Source of the DNA: an uncultured Bacteroidota bacterium
GTDB taxonomy: Bacteria; Bacteroidota; Bacteroidia; Flavobacteriales; Schleiferiaceae
Assembly: GCA_913056475.1 (NCBI GenBank)
Contig: CAJXMS010000057.1
Span: forward strand, 1 to 10,359
Reading direction: 5' to 3'
Length of the DNA: 10,359 bases
In this document: positions 6,228 through 10,359 of the stretch, in pieces
Layout of the letters: every line of letters begins with the position of its first letter
How positions within the stretch are numbered: position 1 is the first letter of the stretch
The notes under the pieces: model-generated
The model's database searches: none
What the model saw: only the letters and a program-made list of their open reading frames with translations
What the model was told of the DNA's origin: nothing
Position numbers and translations under genes: made by a program

Positions 6228-8670
6228 TTTTATGGCGATAAAGCTCGGGGCGAATGGCCCGGCGGGCTGCTTCTGGATCAAATGCCCGTGGCAATAAGGC
6301 CTCTAAGCGCTGTAGCACTTGTTCAGGGGCCTCGATAAAATCATGGTAGCCCAGCTTCTCATGGTAAATATGAGGCTGCTGATCCAGCCAGCGTAGCAAT
6401 CGCTTCTCTTCTTGCTGAAAATCTTGGGCCAGTTGAAAGGGAAAGTCGCGCACCGCCGCCCCTTTCATCTTTTGCTGGGAAAGCAGCACCTCCAGGAGCG
6501 GCCGGTCCATCCACAGCACCAGGTAGGGGCGGTCCGGCGGCAAGTGGCGCAGAAGGGGGCCCACTACCTTTACGGCCTTACCGTGGGTTTCTTCCCAGCG
6601 GGGTGCCCCCTCCGGCAAGTCCTTCACCGGCGCCCACTCCAGATAACCGGCCGGATTATGGGCATCGGGGGCGCGCCTTTCATCGGCACACACCGGGTAG
6701 CCGCCCGCCGCCAGCACTTGCATGAGCAGGCTCGTACCACTGCGAGGGAAACCGCTGACCACCACCGTGGGGATTCTTTCCTTGCTTGAAGCCGTGCCGT
6801 CCATTTGCCCGGCCAGGGCCCGCGCTTTCTGATGGCGGGGAGCTTGCCGCAAAGCCACCTGCAGCGCTTGCCGGGCGGCTTTGGCTTCCCCATTTTTTTG
6901 CAAACTACGCGCCAGGAGGTAATGAGCATGCGGCTGAAAAAACTGCAAAGCGGTACTCTTTTCCAGATAGGATACACCGGCTGCTTCGGCTCCCTGTTCC
7001 AAAAGCACCTCGCCTAGCCCGGAAAGCGCCGCCGCCTGTTCCGGGTCAAGCTCCAATACGCGCTGATAATAATGTTGGGCAGCCGCCAGCTCTCCGCTTA
7101 AGAATAAAGCACGAGCCATTTCCAGAAGCAACTGGGGAGAGCCGATTGGGCGTCTTTCTATCTCATCAAAAAAAGCCAGCGCCTCGCGCGGCTTACCCAA
7201 GCGAAGCTTATACTGCCCCTGCAAGAAGAGCCCGTAGGCACTTTGCGCCTCTTCGGGAGTCCAGGAGGCCATCAATTCTTCCAGGGCTTCCCAGCGTTTA
7301 GTGCGCAGGAGGAGCTCTGCCCGAAGGATGGTATGACGCCCGCCGGGGGCTTCCTGGTAAGCCTGCTCTACTTCTGCCAGCGCTGCTTCATCAAACCTGG
7401 CATCCAACAAACTGAGGGCCCGGTTATAGCTTCGCTCTGCCCGAAGCCAGGAATGAAAATTTTCCGCAGGCGCGTGCAAATAGCCCAACTCCCGAAGTTG
7501 TTGCGCCAGGCGTTCGCCGGTCTGGGAGGGCGCTGCTACCTCTTGCTGCCAGCCGGGAAGCGGAGCGGTATCCTCCCAGGAAGGAAGGTATCCGGGCCTA
7601 TTCTCGTCTTTAAAAACCTCCTGCCATACCCGTCCGGGCAGATCCTCGCCTATCGGTAAGCCATGCCAGTGCAGCAGGGTAGGCATTACATCTAAGAGGC
7701 TGGCTCCAAAGAAAGTCGTAGCCGGCTTAATGCCCGGCCCGGCCAGCACCCCGATGCCGTAGGGACGATGTTCTACCGCCGGAGCGGCCGGTACATTAGG
7801 CAGCTCTGCCGTACGCAGTTGTCCAGACTGAAATCCGTGATCCGATAGCAAGAGTACACGTACCTTCGGGCCGGCCAGGTCCAGTAGCTTTTCCAGCATC
7901 ATATCGTGGTAGCGGTAGGCCGCCTCCACTACGTAGTGGTAGCGTTGATAGGCCGCCTCGGAAACCCCCTCCAACCGGGGCGGATGATATTTCATGGCCA
8001 GATGGCAAAAATGATCCAGAGCCTGGTAGTACACTGCCGCTACGTCCCAGTCTTCTTTTTCCATCACCAGGGTGGCGGCGTTATGCACCGTGGCGCATTG
8101 AGCCAATATATCGGTAGCCCGCTGTACCAGGGGGTCATCTGCCAGCTCGGAGGTTGGTATATTGGGGAAGAAAGGCTGCAGATGGGCGGGGGTCAATTCC
8201 TCGGGATCCACCCGGAGCTGGCTAAGGAGCGTCTCCAGGCCTGGTGCTTTCACCACGCCTTCCGCAAGGGGTATCTCTGGCGGCGTAGCGGCGTAGCGAT
8301 CGCTTACCACAGGCCCTTGCAGTTTTTCGCAGGGATAGCTGGGCCACCAATTTATGAGGGTACACCGCAGGCCCGCCTCCTCCAGGATGTTCCAAAAAGC
8401 CTTGGTTTTACGCCCATGGCCCCGCACCGGCGTGAGCTTACCATCAGAAAGCCCATCTACAAAACTCAAAATATCGTGCTCGTAGGCCCGACGCCCCGTG
8501 GCAATGCTGCTCCAAAGCAAGGGGCTTAATACCGGCTGTAGGGTAGCCACGTGGCCCGAAGCGGCCTGCCCTAGAAGGCGCTGAAGGGCAGGCATTTTGC
8601 CCGCCTCCAACAGCGGATTAAGCAACTTCCAATCGGCTGCATCCCAGCCTATTATCAGCGTTTTGCTCAT
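6220..8670 (-). CDS. Alkaline-phosphatase-superfamily hydrolase / TPR / sulfotransferase-like fusion
   Basis: An 816-residue protein in three parts. Residues 1-360 are an alkaline-phosphatase-superfamily (type I phosphodiesterase-like) domain: LIIGWDAADW supplies metal ligand Asp10, PVLSPLLWSSIATG aligns Ser49 with the usual Thr/Ser nucleophile, and further ligands are Asp219 and His223 (DHFCH), Asp277-His278 (SDHGF) and His301 (EHRPYGI...GPGIK). Residues about 410-625 are helical TPR-type repeats, clearest at AQHYYQRVLELDPEQ. Residues 634-816 resemble a sulfotransferase: the 5'-phosphosulfate loop GFPRSGTS (640-647), HNPAGYLEW, and MDRPLLEVLLS, where Arg723 and Ser731 have the spacing of the 3'-phosphate site. 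No signal peptide is seen, so a cytoplasmic location is likely. The ATG at 8670, two codons before the first strand, is preferred over 8730; it forms ATGA with a small upstream ORF. The substrate may be a phosphate, phosphodiester or sulfate ester; what is sulfated, if anything, is unknown. Confidence 0.85.
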   Translation of the reverse strand: MSKTLIIGWDAADWKLLNPLLEAGKMPALQRLLGQAASGHVATLQPVLSPLLWSSIATGRRAYEHDILSFVDGLSDGKLTPVRGHGRKTKAFWNILEEAGLRCTLINWWPSYPCEKLQGPVVSDRYAATPPEIPLAEGVVKAPGLETLLSQLRVDPEELTPAHLQPFFPNIPTSELADDPLVQRATDILAQCATVHNAATLVMEKEDWDVAAVYYQALDHFCHLAMKYHPPRLEGVSEAAYQRYHYVVEAAYRYHDMMLEKLLDLAGPKVRVLLLSDHGFQSGQLRTAELPNVPAAPAVEHRPYGIGVLAGPGIKPATTFFGASLLDVMPTLLHWHGLPIGEDLPGRVWQEVFKDENRPGYLPSWEDTAPLPGWQQEVAAPSQTGERLAQQLRELGYLHAPAENFHSWLRAERSYNRALSLLDARFDEAALAEVEQAYQEAPGGRHTILRAELLLRTKRWEALEELMASWTPEEAQSAYGLFLQGQYKLRLGKPREALAFFDEIERRPIGSPQLLLEMARALFLSGELAAAQHYYQRVLELDPEQAAALSGLGEVLLEQGAEAAGVSYLEKSTALQFFQPHAHYLLARSLQKNGEAKAARQALQVALRQAPRHQKARALAGQMDGTASSKERIPTVVVSGFPRSGTSLLMQVLAAGGYPVCADERRAPDAHNPAGYLEWAPVKDLPEGAPRWEETHGKAVKVVGPLLRHLPPDRPYLVLWMDRPLLEVLLSQQKMKGAAVRDFPFQLAQDFQQEEKRLLRWLDQQPHIYHEKLGYHDFIEAPEQVLQRLEALLPRAFDPEAARRAIRPELYRHKIG

Positions 8671-8804
8671 GAACGCTCTTTTTGGCTTGCTTGCTTTTTC
8701 GCCTGCCGCCAGGCCAGGGTACCCCGCCATCCCTGGGCCAATAGCCCGAGACTCCCCTGCTCCGGCACGGGCTGCCCGGCTGCTTCTCTCTTCGATTGCT
8801 TCAT
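8667..8804 (-). CDS. Possible 45-residue small protein upstream of the fusion gene
   Basis: An ATG at 8804 opens a 45-codon frame rich in Lys, Arg, Gln and Gly with a central SLGLLAQGWRGTLAWRQAKK stretch that could form an amphipathic helix. Its TGA overlaps the ATG of the large fusion gene as ATGA, the same coupling used by the cytochrome pair. It begins six bases downstream of a perfect TATCTTTG box, so its message would have almost no leader. I recognise no family. The alternative is that this stretch is simply the 5' leader of the fusion gene. The frame extends further upstream to 8912, but that part overlaps the next gene's end and is not needed. Confidence 0.4.
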   Translation of the reverse strand: MKQSKREAAGQPVPEQGSLGLLAQGWRGTLAWRQAKKQASQKERS

Positions 8805-8810
8805 AGCGTT

Positions 8811-8818
8811 CAAAGATA
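8811..8818 (-). promoter_or_regulatory. -7 promoter box TATCTTTG
   Basis: The minus strand reads TATCTTTG, an exact match to the Bacteroidota TAnnTTTG -7 element. A start about five bases downstream (near 8805) would place the transcript 5' end next to the small ORF's ATG at 8804 and 135 nt before the fusion gene's ATG at 8670. No TTG is present at the expected -33 distance, so strength is uncertain. Confidence 0.5.
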
Positions 8819-8855
8819 GGACGCCCGCTCTCCGCAGCGCATACCTATGGGTTTT

Positions 8856-8875
8856 TTTTAGGCCTCCGGCCAAAA
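8856..8875. repeat. TTTT-A-GGCC-TCC-GGCC-AAAA palindrome, possible terminator
   Basis: GGCC (8861-8864) and GGCC (8868-8871) pair around TCC, and flanking TTTT/AAAA extends the stem with A8860 bulged. It lies 11 bp beyond the stop of the minus-strand lipoprotein gene (8887) and upstream of the TATCTTTG box, a sensible place for a terminator, but no U-run follows on the minus strand. It shares the GGCCTCC(C)GGCCAAA core with 498-519. Confidence 0.45.
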
Positions 8876-8886
8876 GTGTTTTGGGC

Positions 8887-10080
8887 TTACCAGCGCAGCA
8901 ATTTCTCTTCAAATTCTACCCGGGGCCCTACCTGAGGAATGGCCCGGAACCAGACTTTCATCTGGGAGCTCCCCAGCGGTTTTAAGCGCGAGCTTAGGTC
9001 TGCCCCGCCCGCCGGCAGCTCGAGGGTAAGATACTGGCCTTCTTGCTGCCAGCTGGCCCCTTCCTGAAAAAACTGAAATAGAGCCAGCTCGATCCGAAGC
9101 TCAAAGCGAACAAAATTACTGGCCGAGCTAGCAAAAATGGCCAAGCGGTATTGCTGCCCCGCCTGTAAATCCAGCGTGTCTTCTCCCGCCAGGAGGTTGG
9201 GCTGACCAAGATAGCTGGCCGGAATTACGTCGTCAAAAAGACTAGGCGCCTGGAGGGCCTTACTTAAGCGCCTGGGGTAGGTATGGCTAAACTGGGGAAT
9301 GGTGTCCAGTTGCCGGTTCTGATAATAACGGGTGGTATTATAGGCCACGCGGAGCAAGGGCAAGGCTTCGGCACTATGGCGCAGAATAATGCGTAAGTCT
9401 CGGTCGTCCAACCGCCCGTCGGGCGCCAGGTCCGTCGCCAACTGATTCATGGTTTGTTGAGGTGATTGAGAAGTGAGAAGATTATTCATCAAGATGGCGG
9501 AAAGGCTTGCCAGCTGCCGTCCGGCCGGGCCGGGATAGCTCATGTGGACTTCTCTGAAAGGGGGAAAAGTGGCAGCAGAAAAATGCAGCGCAGCCAGGAT
9601 TTCTTGCTGGGCCTTGTCTCGCGCCTGCTCAAAGGCTTTGCCTTCTTCTGTGACCAGATACCGGATACGGGCGGCCTGGAGCGTAGTCAGTGCATTGACG
9701 TGCACGGGGCGCTTTTCTGGGAGCGATACCAGGGCTTCCAGTTCCATTTCTGCCGGTTGCCCGGGCCTTACCTCGTTAAACATAGTGCCGCGGGCCGTGA
9801 TTTGAGCCAGGTCCTCCTGGAAACTGGCTTGGGCCAAGGAGAAGCGCCCGCTGGGCTCCGTTACCTGGTCCAGGTAGCTGCGGCCGGTACTGCGCAGGCT
9901 GTCATCCATTTCTTGAATGCTTACTTCGGTACCCACGCGGGCCACTCCTTTTTCCACTTTACCGGAAAGGGTGTAGTCAAATTTGGGGGGCTGCAGGGGG
10001 GTGTCCCGGCCCACACAACCCGCGAGCAGCGCCAGGCTAAGTAAGGGAACCGTTCGTACAATGGTAAAACGCGTCATCAT
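8887..10080 (-). CDS. Large uncharacterised lipoprotein
   Basis: A 397-residue exported lipoprotein: basic start, hydrophobic core and LLAGC lipobox, with Cys22 lipidated. ATG 10080 is chosen; the adjacent ATG at 10077 works equally well, and a TTG at 10104 is unlikely. The first part, FDYTLSGKVEKGVARVGTEV then SIQEMDDSLRSTGRS, looks like a small beta-sandwich of the carboxypeptidase-regulatory type, continuing through EPSGRFSLA and GTMFNEVRPG. A VNALTTLQAARIRYLV helix plus AFEQARDKAQQEILAALHF follows (about residues 130-170 onward). I recall this VNxLTxLxxxRxxYLV plus QAxxEIL pattern in other bacterial lipoproteins of unknown function, placed after such a domain. The C-terminal third has strands but no motif I recognise. 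No catalytic residues are evident; a surface or periplasmic binding role is a guess. It is followed by a palindrome and a separate promoter for the next gene. Confidence 0.75.
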   Translation of the reverse strand: MMTRFTIVRTVPLLSLALLAGCVGRDTPLQPPKFDYTLSGKVEKGVARVGTEVSIQEMDDSLRSTGRSYLDQVTEPSGRFSLAQASFQEDLAQITARGTMFNEVRPGQPAEMELEALVSLPEKRPVHVNALTTLQAARIRYLVTEEGKAFEQARDKAQQEILAALHFSAATFPPFREVHMSYPGPAGRQLASLSAILMNNLLTSQSPQQTMNQLATDLAPDGRLDDRDLRIILRHSAEALPLLRVAYNTTRYYQNRQLDTIPQFSHTYPRRLSKALQAPSLFDDVIPASYLGQPNLLAGEDTLDLQAGQQYRLAIFASSASNFVRFELRIELALFQFFQEGASWQQEGQYLTLELPAGGADLSSRLKPLGSSQMKVWFRAIPQVGPRVEFEEKLLRW

Positions 10081-10109
10081 AAAAGAAAATTTGAAGGGGC
10101 GCAAAGCTC

Positions 10110-10128
10110 ATTTGGCCGAAAGCCAAAT
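10110..10128. repeat. ATTTGGC-CGAAA-GCCAAAT hairpin upstream of lipoprotein gene
   Basis: ATTTGGC (10110-10116) pairs perfectly with GCCAAAT (10122-10128) around CGAAA. Together with the preceding TC it shares the ten bases TCATTTGGCC with the terminator-like repeat at 497-506. It lies 30 bp upstream of the ATG at 10080, within the likely leader or promoter of the lipoprotein gene, so here it may be an operator or leader hairpin; it could also end transcription from the upstream gene (stop at 10204). Confidence 0.45.
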
Positions 10129-10129
10129 T

Positions 10130-10137
10130 AAAGATAG
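10130..10137 (-). promoter_or_regulatory. Weak -7 box TATCTTTA for the lipoprotein gene
   Basis: The minus strand reads TATCTTTA, one base from TAnnTTTG. A start a few bases downstream would place the 10110-10128 hairpin at the extreme 5' end of the lipoprotein message, with a leader of about 45 nt. No -33 TTG is apparent. Confidence 0.25.
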
Positions 10138-10203
10138 GCTACGCTGAAGAAAGCGAAATTTCGATATGCGGTGCTCATTGCCAGATGAACGGTGCCCGGC
10201 TTT

Positions 10204-10359
10204 TTAAAGATCCCACTCTAGTAATCTTTCTAAGAGCAGGGGAACTTCCTGGCTATCGCCCTTCAGGCGGAGATAGGGGTGCTTACCGCCTTCGCTCTGG
10301 ATGAGGACGCCATCCTGGAAGGGGACAAAGTCCTGGATGTGGGCATAACGGATAGAGCG
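10204..10359 (-). CDS. Unidentified protein, C-terminal 51 residues
   Basis: The minus strand is open from the right edge to a TAA at 10206-10204, giving 51 residues that begin RSIRYAHIQDFVPFQDGVLI and end LLERLLEWDL. The pattern of a strand, a GGKHPYLRLKG turn and strand, then a final Leu-rich helix would suit a small PH-like or similar alpha/beta domain, but the family cannot be fixed from so little. Codon use and composition resemble the neighbouring genes, which supports it being coding. It lies 123 bp upstream of the lipoprotein gene in the same direction. Confidence 0.6.
   Translation of the reverse strand, partial: RSIRYAHIQDFVPFQDGVLIQSEGGKHPYLRLKGDSQEVPLLLERLLEWDL

Noticed and set aside
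7906..8529. A 207-codon plus-strand frame opposite the fusion gene
   Set aside because: It overlaps conserved hydrolase motifs of the fusion gene and resembles no protein family; it is a reverse-strand shadow.
8671..8730. An upstream ATG adding 20 residues to the fusion protein
   Set aside because: The added residues are not part of the hydrolase fold, whose first strand begins just after the ATG at 8670, and they overlap the possible small ORF.
10154..10163. Perfect 10-base palindrome CGAAATTTCG as an operator
   Set aside because: One copy only, with no matching site elsewhere in the window and no regulator gene nearby; a palindrome this short can arise by chance.
1..10359. CRISPR arrays, tRNA/rRNA genes, insertion sequences or phage genes
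   Set aside because: No regularly spaced repeats, cloverleaf-like segments, transposase or integrase motifs, or terminal inverted repeats flanking a gene were seen.

Overview
The window looks like chromosomal DNA from a free-living, probably marine member of the Bacteroidota, possibly near the Saprospiria/Lewinella group. The lineage is inferred from protein families and was not tested by a search. The pointers are a type IX secretion (T9SS) C-terminal sorting domain, a DUF5777-type barrel protein, several lipoproteins with Bacteroidota-style signal peptides, weak Shine-Dalgarno sites, and -7 boxes resembling TAnnTTTG. I see no mobile element, CRISPR array, tRNA or rRNA.

Layout, left to right. 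Positions 3-488 (+) hold the 3' third of a UMF1/Atg22-like MFS transporter. It converges on a small membrane-anchored OB-fold protein at 563-952 (-), with a perfect hairpin between them. After an intergenic stretch of about 300 bp, a plus-strand set runs 1261-5285: two cytochrome-c-like lipoproteins joined by an ATGA overlap, a secreted YceI-family protein, a DUF5777 outer-membrane-barrel candidate overlapping it by 11 bp, and an L-2-hydroxyglutarate oxidase (LhgO). LhgO converges on a T9SS-secreted protein at 5297-6175 (-). Upstream of that on the minus strand is an 816-residue fusion at 6220-8670 that joins an alkaline-phosphatase-superfamily hydrolase, TPR repeats and a sulfotransferase-like P-loop domain. 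It may be preceded by a 45-codon small ORF just downstream of a perfect -7 box. A large lipoprotein (8887-10080, -) and the 3' end of an unidentified gene (10204-10359, -) close the window.

How the genes may work together. The OB-fold protein, the two haem lipoproteins, YceI and the DUF5777 protein are all predicted to act outside the cytoplasm. They form a plausible envelope module for electron transfer or carriage of a lipid or quinone. The haem lipoproteins appear to be built from three copies of one monohaem domain, two with the unusual CX4CH spacing and one with CX2CH. LhgO is metabolite repair or lysine/2-hydroxyglutarate catabolism and is probably only a neighbour. The minus-strand fusion puts a predicted phosphate/sulfate-ester hydrolase and a sulfotransferase-like domain on one chain, which suggests modification of a glycan, lipid or peptide.

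The points most worth following are the hydrolase-TPR-sulfotransferase fusion, the cytochrome/YceI/DUF5777 neighbourhood, and a set of three TTTGGCC/GGCCAAA-type intergenic palindromes.
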